A DNA stretch of 64,000 nucleotides, taken from NCBI GenBank assembly GCA_036250225.1, contig JAPZLL010000052.1:124001-188000 (forward strand), read 5' to 3'. The stretch is from Cercophora sp. LCS_1. Taxonomy: Eukaryota > Ascomycota > Sordariomycetes > Sordariales > Lasiosphaeriaceae. Below are positions 1 to 11,180 of this stretch, piece by piece. The notes under the pieces are model-generated. The model was not told the origin of the DNA and made no database searches. It saw only the letters and a program-made list of their open reading frames with translations. The position numbers and the translations under genes are program-made. Every line of letters begins with the position of its first letter. Position 1 is the stretch's first letter.

Positions 1-737
1 CTACCGAACTCAACACTCTTGTCGAGCATGTGTTCAGCCAGAACGGCTCATCCTGGCTGCGTCACTCAGCAGCCCGAAAATATGTCCAATGGCGGCGCTA
101 CGATGCCACCACGCCCAAACCCATGTCTCCGTACCAGCCCCCTCTCAACCTCTCGTCCTCCTTCACACAACAGACCACCAGCAACGTGCTTGCCCCGCCC
201 ATGGGAGCCGCTTCATCATACGCGCTTGCCCGGATCACGGACCACACACAACGCGAAGAGCGCCTTGCCCAAGTCAGGCTGGCTAACTGGGCCGCTGATC
301 TCCAAAAGAGTCTCGCCAATGAGCGGGCTCAATACGCTGCTCTTGCCAGAGGTGAGCGCGCTATTTGGCTTACGGAAAAGCTGAACGAATGCGTGCAAGA
401 AGGGACCTTGGTTCCTCTCCCTGGGAGGGGAAGAAGCAGTAGCACCGAGAGAATAAGGGAGCAGGTGAGGCGAAAGATCCGAGAGGATGCTGCACGGATG
501 AGAAGGGGAAGGGGCAGAGACAATACCAGGTGGCAGGGACAAGGTCCCAGCCAAGATCCTCTCGGGCTATTGAGTGTCGCAGCCGAGGTGAAGCACACAA
601 GTTTGATGGCTCTGGAAGTGCTTGGAAGCCTAGGTCTTTTGGGCGGCTTGGTTGTGTGGGCAACAAGGTACTACTCAAATTTGGAAGTTAGGGGCTGGGC
701 TATCGGCGAGTGGGAGAGGTTCTGGGGTGGATGGTGA
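1..737 (+). CDS. C-terminal part of an uncharacterised tail-anchored-like protein (5' end outside window)
   Basis: The frame is open from the left edge (first full codon at base 3) to the TGA at 735-737, so about 244 C-terminal residues are visible and the start lies outside the window. I do not recognise the family. The visible part begins with a charged, tryptophan-containing segment (VFSQNGSSWLRHSAARKYV), passes through a proline/serine/threonine-rich stretch and a long basic helix-forming region rich in Arg, Glu and Ala, and ends with one hydrophobic segment (MALEVLGSLGLLGGLVVWA) followed by a short aromatic tail ending in FWGGW. A single C-terminal membrane span suggests a tail-anchored organelle protein; that is inference only. 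An 18-base T run follows at 802-819, downstream of the stop. Confidence 0.6.
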   Translation, partial: TELNTLVEHVFSQNGSSWLRHSAARKYVQWRRYDATTPKPMSPYQPPLNLSSSFTQQTTSNVLAPPMGAASSYALARITDHTQREERLAQVRLANWAADLQKSLANERAQYAALARGERAIWLTEKLNECVQEGTLVPLPGRGRSSSTERIREQVRRKIREDAARMRRGRGRDNTRWQGQGPSQDPLGLLSVAAEVKHTSLMALEVLGSLGLLGGLVVWATRYYSNLEVRGWAIGEWERFWGGW

Positions 738-739
738 AG

Positions 740-1468
740 AATTTGAGTGTCAAATCATCTCGGAGTCGGATGTAGGGATCTTGATTGGTGGGGATGGAGT
801 GTTTTTTTTTTTTTTTTTTATTCGAGGTGCCACGATAGACGTGAGGCTATCACCGCCATTGTTGTTGCTCTGTGGTAGAGCAAAACAACTACAAGGTAAT
901 ATCTCGTGTAAAGTAGGAGATGGGGGAGAAACCGCTCAGTCAGTTAGTCAAACAGCAATCTTGCTCAGTGCGGATGAAATCTACTCTGCCAAACAACACA
1001 TGCATACACACATTGATTAGGATGCTCGAGAACTTTGATTTCTGACTGGGAATATAAAAGATGTAATCAAATAGGGGTATGTGTAACGAATATTGATCGC
1101 CAGCCAGCCAGCACACCCCAGCCAGCGAAAACCATTTTGTCGACTCTCTCTCCCTCTCCCGACCCTCTGCCAGCCAGTCCCTTTCTCTCTCTCATTCGGG
1201 AGAGAAGACGCAAGACAAAAAATAACCCACCCAGAACTTGCAAGTTTCTCTCCCGGCGTCCGAGTAATTAAAATCCCAATACCGACCATGCTATGCTAAC
1301 TTAATCATTTTTTGGCCACACAGAACAAGAACAACCTTGAAATACCGGGAGGGCTGGGGGGTTGGGTAGAGGACAAAAGAAAAGGGCCAACAGGCAGAAA
1401 AAAAAAAGACGGACACATCATCCAACTACCTTAATCCCACAATGCACTACTCCTTGGTAGTTGTAGTC
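740..1468. other. Intergenic, convergent 3' ends
   Basis: This gap lies between two genes that converge on it. It holds an 18-base T run (802-819) and a CT-rich tract around 1140-1205. I see no gene in it. The short open frames here are phase noise from pyrimidine-rich DNA. Confidence 0.6.
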
Positions 1469-4034
1469 TCAATGAAACCCGTTCACCTTCCCCATAACTT
1501 GCTTCGTTGGGCTTAAGCGCCCGTTCATCCCTGGCCGCGGAGCATCGGCCGCCTCGTCGCTGATGAGCTTCTCCATAAAGGCAATGTAATCGAACTGCGG
1601 CATCCCGCGGTCGGCCTGCATGTCGGGCCCGGTGTGTCGCGGGATGATCTCAACCAGCTTCTCGATCACCTCGTCGGGTACAAGGGAGTGGCGAAGATCC
1701 ATCTCGGTCACATAGGGCTTCCCGTCGGCTACTTCGCGGAAGCTCTGGAACACTTGCTCGGCCGTATTCTGATCCTCAGTTACATCTACCATGAAGCGGA
1801 TGAACTGCTCAAAAGTAACACGGTCGCGGCCGTTGGAGGTGGCGAGGAAGTATTCGTGCATCTCATCTTCGGAGAAAACCAGGCCCAGCGAAGCAAGCGC
1901 TGCGCTGAATTCCAACTCGGAAAGGCTATTGGTGTCGTCGCGGTCAAAGTGGCGGAACACGGACTCAAACTCCTCAAGCTGAATAGGCGTGAGGTTGGTC
2001 ATGTTACGGGCCACCATTTGATTTTCGAGGAAGGCAAGTTTCTTGGAGACTGACGTCTTGACCAGCGACAGCTCGTAGACGAGCTCGTCGTAGGTGTAGG
2101 TGGTAAAGTCATTCTCCTCAATATTGGCCTCCTGGCACTTGACATCAACGGCCTCGATGTTCTTGAGATAGGCATCGAGTGGTGGGAGGTTGTCGGCGAT
2201 TTTTCGTACGTGGTGCAGCTGGTCCTCAACATCACCTTCTAGCCCCGATATTGCTAGTTGCATGGTGTTCAGGGCCAGTGCGAAATCGTTGGCCTTGTCA
2301 GCAAAGGATTTGCGGAGGGCATTTTTGATACTGCAAATTATTAGCTAGATCCTGGTTTTGTTTCGTTGGTGTGACATACTCCCTGATGGTTTCATTAATC
2401 AGTTGACCTCGGACCATCTCCGACTTGGAAAGGTTGGCCCACTCCCCGTCCATCACCTCCAGCCGCAACTCGATTGGTGGCTCATACGGCCTCAACCGGT
2501 ATGTCCCCAGCTTGGTCTTGATGTTTCCGAGGAGCGTCGCCAAATCGCTTCTCTCAGCTACCCACTCTCTCTTCCTCCCCCTCTTGTACGAGGCGAACTC
2601 TGCAGCTTGCGACTTGGCATCTGCATATGTCCCTTCAAACTTTGCCCGCTGCCAGCTCTCCATCTGTGCACGGATAGCCTCAAGCAAGGCTGCCATCCTT
2701 CTCTCGTACGCGCTCTGCATCTCCCATGCTCCCTGCATGTTGTTGACAAACTTTTCAACACGACGACCGGCATTCTCAACCTTTTCCATCTGGGAAAAGG
2801 CATGGAACCAATACGCAATGTATGTCATCAAACTCCTCTCGTCAGGCTTAGCAACATCGCACACGTCTTCGACATCGAGCAAGTTGGGGATACCGATTTC
2901 TTTGTGAGCAATCTCAAAAGCCATTTTCATGTTACCGCGGTGGTCTGACTTGTCCAAAGCATCGTAGTCGATGAGGTCTGGGCGGTGGATGTCCAGCAAA
3001 GCACAGAATGCAAGGCCATCGTTCCAACTAGCACTGAAGTCTCGCACGTCCACTTCGTCGTAACAGGCCGTTTTGCGTTGGCACCACAGAAGCAAGCCCT
3101 CCTTTGCTGTCATGCCCTCCTCATTGATATCGTTGATGGTAAACCGGAGAATCAGGGTCCAGATGAGTCCCAGAATGATTTTTCGGTTGCCATCCACCAC
3201 ATCTTCGGCACCGGTGTTGGTCAGTTGAATACCTCTCGACTTGATGAAGTTGAGTGCTAGATTGGCGTTCTCAAAGCGCTGCACTCGCAACTTTGGCTTG
3301 GCGGCATATCGGCCGAGGGACTCGCTGGAAAGGCACTCAAGTAGATGGATGAGCATGACGCCATCACTGAGATCCTGCACTAGGTCCTTGACTTCGAGGT
3401 CCCGGGCCTCGAGCTTGGTGTTCAGCCATTTGGTGAATGTCTTTTGCTGGACCGTAATCCAGCGCTGCTGCTCGGCGAAGGCCATTCTGGTCAGCCCCTG
3501 TTCGTGGGGTGGCTCGGTAGCTGCGAGGGCGTCGGCGGGGTTGGAAGAGGAGCGCTGGAAGCGGTTCTTTTTCTCCTTCTTGGAGTTGGAAAGGGCTAGG
3601 CTGGTCGAGCCCGAGCGCTGCAGACGGGCAGCATGCAGCTGCTTTGCGTCTCGCCGACTTCGGGTGAGAGACGGTTTTGGGGCTTCGGGGTGGTGCGGTT
3701 GCTGAGTGGTCGGGGTCGGGCCGCCAAGGGAGAGCGAAAGCGACGACGCACTGCTGATAACTGACGATCGGCGAGAGTCAAATGCCGAGAAGGTTGAGTC
3801 GAGCTCGGACGATGATGCCGAGGAGGCGACTGAGTAAATCGAGAGAGAGGGTGGGCGGCCGAGTTGGACGGTCGGATGATGGTGGTGGACGGTTTGGTTG
3901 GCATCGACCCCAGGCCCGTGTAAACAAAGGTCGGGAAACTTCTCGTGGCTGGCCGCTGTGACTGCTGCCGCAACCACTGCCGGCTGCTCCTGCCCGCCAG
4001 GGCTGGAGAGCCCCACTTCTGGTGCTGCTTCCAT
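1469..4034 (-). CDS. Alpha-actinin (actin cross-linking protein)
   Basis: The protein cross-links F-actin, and in fungi it acts at the contractile actin ring and at hyphal tips (family knowledge). Exons are 4034-2380 and 2330-1469. The 49-bp intron (2331-2379, GTATGT...TTGCAG) restores the frame across ETIRD/IKNAL and gives 838 residues. Residues 1-188 are low-complexity (Ser, Pro, His), longer than the N-terminus I expect of yeast relatives. Two calponin-homology domains follow (about 190-295 and 305-410), with motifs such as KDLVQDLSDGVMLIHLLE and FSASWNDGLAFCALLDIHRP. A spectrin-type helical rod follows, then C-terminal EF-hands. The first EF loop (DRDDTNSLSELEF) keeps canonical calcium ligands; the second (TSNGRDRVTFEQF) is less complete. 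The ATG at 4034 is the first in a long open frame with no upstream in-frame alternative that I could support. Confidence 0.93.
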
Positions 4035-6102
4035 TGGGGCCCCTCCAAGTGGCTGGCTGCAGCTCAGTTATCGATAACGCTGATAACAATCTGAACCCTC
4101 GACAACCGCGAACTATTGGGTTCTCGCCAACAATTTGAACGTCGGTAAATAACAGGAACGAAGCGCCAAATGAGCAGAAAACGTGTGGCCAACTCAGCTG
4201 CGACAGCGAACCTCTAGTTTATACGGATCTTTCATGCCGCATTCTCTCTCAGGTACCTCCGCAGGAGGCATGCGCTGGGCGACCCGAGGTACCGAAGAGT
4301 GCTAGCATACAGGCACAAGCTGAAACACGGCTGTACCTGACGATGCATCTTCTGGGCCTCACATCCCACGGGACGACGACGTCCCATCTGCGAATCAGAT
4401 CAAGAAGTCGGCATCCTCGACCTTTTGTAACCCTGCAGCATGACCCCTTCGCCCCCGTCTTCTTCATGCATCCTCCCCATGGGACATCCTTGGCTTTGTC
4501 GAGGATGCATACCCCTCGGGAATAGGTTGTCGATCGTTGGAGAGAAGCTCAGATGGATGCCACCATTTCTTTTCCTTGGTGCAAATCACATTACGGCCCT
4601 ATCTTTCAGATGGGATGTAGCCCTGTCGGGATTGAAGGCTTTCCAGACCTACTGACGATCCCAAAGACGTCGATGGAATGTGTGGGAAACGCTCCCATCC
4701 TTCGGTCGTCGTCTTGCCCTTTTCACAAAGCATGAATGACTTCCTTGCAGATTCCACTTCGTACGCCTCAGGGCTTAAAAGTGGCAAGTGGCAAAGTTTT
4801 CGCTAGGCAGCCTCAACGGCGATTGAACCAAGAATGGACATCGTGAGCGGCAAGCCAGACCCAGCCAGACCAGCGAACCATTTCGACGACTGAGAGAAAC
4901 GGCGTGATGCATGAACTGGTGAGCCCACCCGCGCGAACAGACTCAAACGGTTCGCGCCGCAGGTGTTCAACCCATACCCAACGAATCGCAGGTCTACTTT
5001 TAGGTCGCGCACCTGGCTGTGGATTCTCTGTTCTACGCAGTGTTAGACGATCCTGTTCAATTTCACCATGCGCGCTCTCCACGAGGGATTGGCTGCGCCT
5101 ACGCAATTTGCCGTTATCACTAAGCTCCTGGATGGCCTGGTGTATATTGTCAAGTGTCTGAGCGCTCAAGTCCAACACTCGCCTCGGATGCCGGCTGGTG
5201 TGGTTTGATGTCTATTTTGCCTATGGAGTTGCGTGCCCCATGCTTTGATGGCAGCTGCACAGAAGCTCGTCTGATATCTTCTTCCCCCACCTTTCTGAGA
5301 TCAAAGATCTCCCCGAGCCGTTGTTACCAAACTCTTGTGTCGTGGTACCAAGATTTCGCCGGGAGACGACACAAGCGACCCCTCGAGTTACACCCTCGGT
5401 GTTTAGTATTGCCGGAGCACTTTGAACGTTGCACATGTGGGTACGAGCAACGGCAGGCCAGGATGCAAACGTTCAACTCTAGCTTACGATTGCTGCTGCA
5501 CGCTTGGGGAATTATCAGGACGTGAATGACACCAGGTTGACAGCATGTAAAGGAAATCAGGGCTTCCATGTTATGCTTTCCCCGACAGCCATGACAATGA
5601 AATACGGTTGGCCTCCAGGTTAAGATGGCGCCGTGGGGTTGAGGTCGCGGGATCTGTTGATGACAGGACGAGTTCGTTCCATATAAAATTAACTTATCAG
5701 GGCAAGAGAGTTCCTTCTTCGCCAACACTGTTACAACCCTTAAGAGGGGTGAGTTTTAGATGACTGGCCCTTATTCTTTTGTCGTTTCCATTGCCCTGTT
5801 ACACCTTCCCTGCGCTGGCGCCCGAACCGAGCTTGGGGAGGATTCCTTCCACAACACGTCCAGAAGGATCTGGATGTGGAAGGAAGAACCGCGAGGGCGT
5901 TGTCATCTTCCAGGATGGATGCCCACGTCCGTGTCTGTTCCTGTCTTCCTGCTCCACGAATCTCTCAACGGCCAGTACTTACAACGTCAAGGGTGCCCAA
6001 TTCCATTATCCCCATGCTTTGTTCCTAATCCTTGGCATATCTCCTCCGTCCGAGATCGGCTTCCGGTTTCTATATTATCGCGGTCATCGATCAAACTACA
6101 TA
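4035..6102. other. Intergenic, 2 kb; holds a gene relic at 4803-5323
   Basis: Apart from the relic listed separately, no gene is visible. The left part is the presumed promoter of the alpha-actinin gene. A TATA-like element (ATATAAAAT) lies near 5680, about 420 bp before the ATG of the cysteine-rich gene. Its use is untested. Confidence 0.5.
4803..5323 (-). pseudogene. Decayed gene relic, protein-like sequence in three successive frames
   Basis: On the minus strand three adjoining stretches look like protein but lie in three different frames. The first runs from a TAA at 5324-5326 down to about 5176 and includes GEIFDLRKVGEEDIRRASVQ. The second, about 5178 to 5037, includes LDLSAQTLDNIHQAIQELSD and then a charged helical stretch. 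The third, about 5036 to the TAG at 4803, includes IHSQVRDLKVDLRFVGYG and ends in a hydrophobic segment (LAGSGLPLTMSILGSIAV). The gaps between them are too short for introns, so one-base indels are the simplest reading. The upstream part of the original gene is not visible. I do not recognise the family. Protein-likeness was judged by eye, so chance cannot be excluded. Confidence 0.35.
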
Positions 6103-7038
6103 ATGTTGCGTCTGATATCCGGTTCCTCAATACTCTTAGCAGCCAGCCTCTGGCTTGCAGTCGCGTCAGCGCTGACCAATGACGTCCCGGCGCCTCTCGA
6201 AGACGCACAAGAGAAGACCCGGTGGAAACTGATCTGCGAAACCGAATGTGAAGAGGTGATAACCAAACAATGTCTCGCCGCTCGAGATCCCTTCGACCGG
6301 AGTTTCGACGTTATGTTCACCACGAAGTGCGAGGCACTCATTGAGCCAGACTGCAAGGAGTAGGACTTCACCCTGTGTGTGTTCAGAGCCCCCGAATCCG
6401 CATCTCAGCCAATTCGAGAGTTGGAGAAGGTTTCCAGCCAATTGGTGATGCCTTACGAACCCTGGCAGTGGGTTTATACCGCAGCTCGCTACCCGACATG
6501 GATACTTGGATGCGAACCCTGCAGCGGGGGGCAAAAGCGATGCAAAGGATGCCTCTTTCCACTATTCTTCCCCGGCAGCAGCTGCTCGGATTTCTTCTAC
6601 CCTCCATGCGAAACCACGATCGATGACCGATGCTACAAGGCAGACCCACAGAAGTGCGTTCACGGGTTTGAAATTCCATCGGGCGTCTTTCCGAGTGGCA
6701 AGAAGAAGAAAACCTCGCCGGCTGCAACATTGGGAACGCCCGAACCAAGCCAGACTTTCAGCAGGACTGTTGCGACACCAGGAAACGGCAGACCTTCTCT
6801 ATATCCTGCTCCGTGGCGGGACGGCACAGCATGGTACATACCATGTCTGAAATGCATCGATGGAGAGATCAAGCCATGTCAAGTGTGCATGATATCAAAG
6901 CACGGCCCGCCCAGCTGCTCGAATATGTTCTATCCTCCATGCGAGACGAAGGTTAATACACACTGCAAGAAAGACGACCCTCAAGAGTGCGTCCATGGTT
7001 TTACTCTTCCTAAAAACCTTAGATGGCCAGGCATCTAG
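6103..7038 (+). CDS. Secreted cysteine-rich protein with three repeats; frame interrupted by an in-frame TAG at 6361
   Basis: The ATG at 6103 starts a clear signal peptide (hydrophobic core LLAASLWLAV, likely cleavage after AVASA). A TAG at 6361-6363 ends that frame after 86 residues, yet the same frame stays open to the TAG at 7036-7038. The product across the stop would have three repeats with cysteines in a C-x7-C-x7-C ending. In repeats 2 and 3 this is preceded by FYPPC and followed by VHGF (CETTIDDRC and CETKVNTHC). Repeat 1 has the same spacing (CEALIEPDC, then seven codons to the next Cys), and the TAG is the third of those seven. A recent nonsense mutation or readthrough therefore fits better than two genes. 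A 60-nt in-frame intron (6327-6386) could also skip the stop, but it would remove part of repeat 1. Function is unknown; the form is that of a small secreted or effector-like protein. Confidence 0.6.
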
Positions 7039-7866
7039 GCGCGGTATGATCGCTTCTCGAAGATGGAAGGGCCCAAGGCCGGAAGAGAGGCGAGAGTGGT
7101 TTAGCTGACGCAGATGATGGGAGTAGAATTATGCATTTGAAGTGGTTGGGGGGTTTCCTATAATGTTGAGAGACACGCTTGACGGTGATCCAGTGGTATT
7201 GATAATAAAAGTAGCAGTAAAAACGGACTTCAAACCGTCAAGCCAATGGTCCAGTCCAATGGGTGCGGAAGTTCACGCTTCAGAGTTTGGGATGTCATCT
7301 GAACTCGGTCCGTCCCGAGCTGAACGGGCAGGGGTCCAGCATTCACTGGCGGGTGTTGCCAAGGCTAGAGACCCACAACAAGCTCCCCATTGTCCAATGA
7401 CCAGGCACAGCACCAGCTAGGGTAGATAAGGCGGTGAGAGAACCCCGCGATTCTGCCGCAAAATTTGGGGCTTCCTGCGACTGCTTCCCGCCGCTCCACT
7501 GCCTACACTTTCTCACCTTTATTTCTCCTCCATCGACTGCACTCAAGGCGAGAACTTGAAGCAGCCACAAATATTTGTGGGACTTCCGGTTATCCTTCTT
7601 TGTCTTCTGGATCCGAGTGCCTGTCTTTACTTCTTCTGCCAACCTTTCTAGAAGGCAAGCTTATTTTCGCGTCTTGTTCTACCCCGCGGTACGCCCCGAG
7701 CTCTTCGCGCTGGTCCTTTTTGATTGCGACCAAGGTTTATCCTCTCGCATTCCTTTACGGAAACAGTATATCTCAGTGGTCGACAATTGTTTTCTTTTCC
7801 GACAATCTTTACGACTGCTATACCAGTTACGACTTCTAACGCGACTCATCAACGACCGCAGCCAGG
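7039..7866. other. Intergenic and 5' leader of the PUS7 gene
   Basis: I see no gene here. The sequence upstream of 7867 is pyrimidine-rich, as is usual for fungal leaders. Confidence 0.6.
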
Positions 7867-10800
7867 ATGGCTCGTCGCGAACAAACCCACCTGCCTGCTG
7901 TGCGTTCAGCCAGCGAGAAGAACCTGGGTATAACCCAGCGCTGCACTCCGATCAACTTCGCTTGGACAGGTGATATTCGCAAGCGGTAAGCAATTCGTAT
8001 TGTCCTACTCTCTGGAATCTCTAGTTATTCTTCTATGTCTTCACGGCAAAGGCTTCTGCACAAGTGTGAAGCTCTGGTCTCGCGGTCACGTATTCTCTTT
8101 CCTTCCTGTGTCGCAACAAAGCGGTTGCGCCAAAGTAGAGGAATCTCATCCTGTTGTTGTTCATGTTTAGCTTTCAATCAAGTGGTTTTTGCCTTCTTCT
8201 TGCTCAACGTGTTTCCCCGCGTGATGAGACTGCCAGGGTCTGGACATATCATTGCGCAGTAATTCAAGATCGCAACTTGACTCCTGGCTTTGGGCCGATT
8301 TTCTTCTACCCCCCGGGGACCTAACCGCGATCCCATGTGGTCATCTTCATTCTCGCATGCCTCGGGCATCCGCACGATCTAATACACACAGTGCTGACCT
8401 TTTGCAGATACACTGATTTCCTCGTCTACGAAATTCGAAAGGATGGCTCGGTGATACACCTCCGGGAGTTCGAGGTTGACGAAGAGCAGGAGAAGATTGT
8501 GAGTTTGGTGTCTTTCAGACATATTCTAATGTCTGAGCCTACTAACATCAACTAGGCGCGCCAATTCATGGAGTCTAATGCTCAGAATGGCCGCAACTTC
8601 AGCACAACCCACAACGGCTCTCGGAACTTCACGAACTATCAAGGAGCACGAAATTTCACATCTGCTGGTGGGCCCCAAGGTCGCGAGGGTTCCAACCCGT
8701 CGGCTGCCGTCGAGAACGCTGTTCCTCCCAAAAAGACTATATCGGACAGTGATAAGCAAGCATTGATCAAGCTTGTTGGCGACACTTTGGCCGATGAGCT
8801 TGTTCAGTTTGATGAGAAGGTGCAGGCCAAGACGCCCACTGGGCAGGATGTCACTTTCAAGGCTGTCAGTGACAGAGCACAGCGTGCTGTTATCCATCAG
8901 GTTTGTACTGCTACCCACTCCAAGCCCTGCACGACTAATGTTTTGAAACAGGAGATTCGACGTATCTTCGATGGCCGACTCGAGACTGTGGCGGACAGCA
9001 ATGGTGTGATCACCGCCATGGCAACTAAGCCTTCTGGCCGTAACGGTGGAAACCGGAATCCCAATCAGAACCAAGGCTTTCGAGGCCAGCCGGGCCCTCG
9101 CATCAAGAGCTTCGCACAGCTTGGCGGTGACTACATCCATCTCACTCTGTACAAGGAGAACAAGGACACCATGGATGCAATCAACACTGTCGCTCGGTTG
9201 CTCAAGATCAAGGCAACCAACTTCGGATTTGCCGGTACCAAGGATCGTCGCGCAGCCACTGTACAGCGTATTAGCATCTTCCGCCAGCGTGAGCACAACC
9301 TAATTTGGCTCAATTCCCGCCTGCCCAATGTCAAGGTCGGCGACTTTGTGCACTCTAAGACACCCCTCCAGCTTGGCCAGCACGGGGGTAACGAGTTCGT
9401 CATCACACTCAAGAACTGCGAGCCTTTGGGAATGGGGGCCGATGTAACATCCCTTGAGCACCGCATGAAGACGATTCAATCGGCGGTCGAGGCTGGGCTT
9501 GCCTACCTCAAGCACCACGGCTACATCAACTACTACGGTCTCCAGCGATTTGGTACCTATAGCATCGGAACCCATCTCTTGGGCATGAAAATCCTCAACG
9601 GCGACTTCGAGAGTGTTCTCGAGGATATCCTGCATGTTGACGAGCAGTACTTCCAGGACGTTCTCGATAAGAAGGTCCCCCAGGGCCACGGCGTGACTGG
9701 AGATACCAACCGCGACGATTACAATCGCGCCAAGGCTATTACGACCTGGAAGGCCACCAAGAATGCCGACAAGGCCTTGGAAGTGCTTCCTAAGCGTTTC
9801 AGCTCGGAATCCTCCATCATTCAGCATCTGAACAAGAACCCCAAGGACCACATGGGTGCGCTGCTCAGCATAACTCGCGGCATGCGCACCATGTATATCC
9901 ACGCGTATCAGTCTTATGTCTGGAACCATGTGGCAAGCCACCGCTGGGCCAAGTACGGGGCTACCGTTGTTGAGGGCGACCTCGTTGTTGTCGATACCAG
10001 CAAGGTGTCTGCTGATAGTGCCGGCTTTGAGCCCGCTGAGGATGACGACGACACAAACTTCTTTACTCAAGCTCGTCCCTTGACTGCTGAAGATGTCGCC
10101 AGCGGCAAGTTCACCATCTCCGATGTCGTTCTCCCCACGCCTGGCTTCGACGTCATCTACCCCCAAAACGATATCGGCCAATACTATGTCTCCTTCATGG
10201 CCAAGAAAGAGAACGGCGAGCTTGACCCTTACAACATGCGCCGCAGACACAAAGAGTTCAGTCTGAGCGGGAACTATCGTCACCTCATCGGTCGCTTCAT
10301 TGTTGAGCCCGAGTACGCTATTCGTCTGTACCATGACGATACTCAGCAGCTCTATCCCACCGACCTAGACTTCGCCAACCATACCCGAGCTTTGAAGAAA
10401 GCCAAGACCCTGAAGGCCCGTGAACTCTCGCCTGAGGCGGCCGCCACCGCAGCTCATTGGGCACAGTTCAATGATGAAGCTACTCCGAATATTGGCGAAG
10501 ACCGCCGTCGCAAGGCTTCGGCATCTCCAGTCCCAGAGACTATCACCACCAAGGAGACCTGGGTGCAAACTGGTGTTGACAGCAATGCCAAGCGTGTTAA
10601 GCTCGCGCGTCACCATGATACTGTCTCGGCCAAGAATGAGCGCACTGTTCTCCTTACGATTACTGAGGGCACTGAAGCAGCTCTCAACCCCACCCCAGCC
10701 GCCAGGGCTCCAAACGCAGAGGTAAATGCAACGGCTGACAACTCAGCTGAAGACGTCAAGATGGAGGATGTCGGCCCCACTGTCAACGCTTCTGCGAACG

Positions 10801-11180
10801 CCTCCTCTGGCCAATCTGGAGCTTCTCGTGATGGTAGCACTTCATCGACAAAGAAGTCCTACGGGTCCTTGGGGCCCGCTGCGCCTACTCAATCCGCCAT
10901 GGCCATTCCGTCGGTGGTTATGAGCACCGTTGTGGACCAGAAGCTCGACAACGAAACCATCACCTCCGGAGTCACCAGGATTGGCAAGGTCATCCTTCCC
11001 GAGTTCTGCAAGCCCTCGGACAACCCGATCGTGTCAGTCAATGACTTCAGTCAGGAGCTTGTTCGTTATCCGAATGCCAAGAAGATTGCTGTCATTCTCA
11101 AGTTTCAGCTCAAATCCAGCAACTACGCTACCGTTGTTCTCCGGGAGCTCATGGGTACTACCCTCGAGGAGAACGCTTAA
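7867..11180 (+). CDS. PUS7: tRNA/mRNA pseudouridine synthase Pus7 (TruD family)
   Basis: Pus7 converts uridine to pseudouridine in U2 snRNA, tRNA and other RNAs (family knowledge). Four exons fit: 7867-7985, 8408-8498, 8556-8900 and 8952-11180, giving 927 residues. The first exon supplies the TruD N-terminus (EKNLGITQRC...), which joins RYTDFLVYEI across intron 1 (7986-8407). Intron 2 (8499-8555) has a CTAAC branch point. Intron 3 (8901-8951, 51 bp, GTTTGT...AACAG with GACTAAT) is divisible by three and contains no stop, so it can be missed. The catalytic Asp lies in FAGTKDRRAATVQR (about residue 283), and the TruD signature YINYYGLQRFG follows at about 375. A low-complexity acidic and Ala/Ser-rich insert of roughly 170 residues precedes the conserved end (KIAVILKFQLKSSNYATVVL). 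Confidence 0.95.

Noticed and set aside
6360..6408. A 49-bp intron (GTAGGA...CTCAG) removing the TAG.
   Set aside because: It shifts the frame and runs into a stop after 12 further codons. A 60-nt alternative (6327-6386) keeps the frame but deletes conserved cysteines of repeat 1.
6379..7038. A separate downstream gene starting after the TAG at 6361.
   Set aside because: It has no ATG near its start and no signal peptide, and the cysteine spacing of repeat 1 continues through the stop, so it is the rest of the same reading frame.
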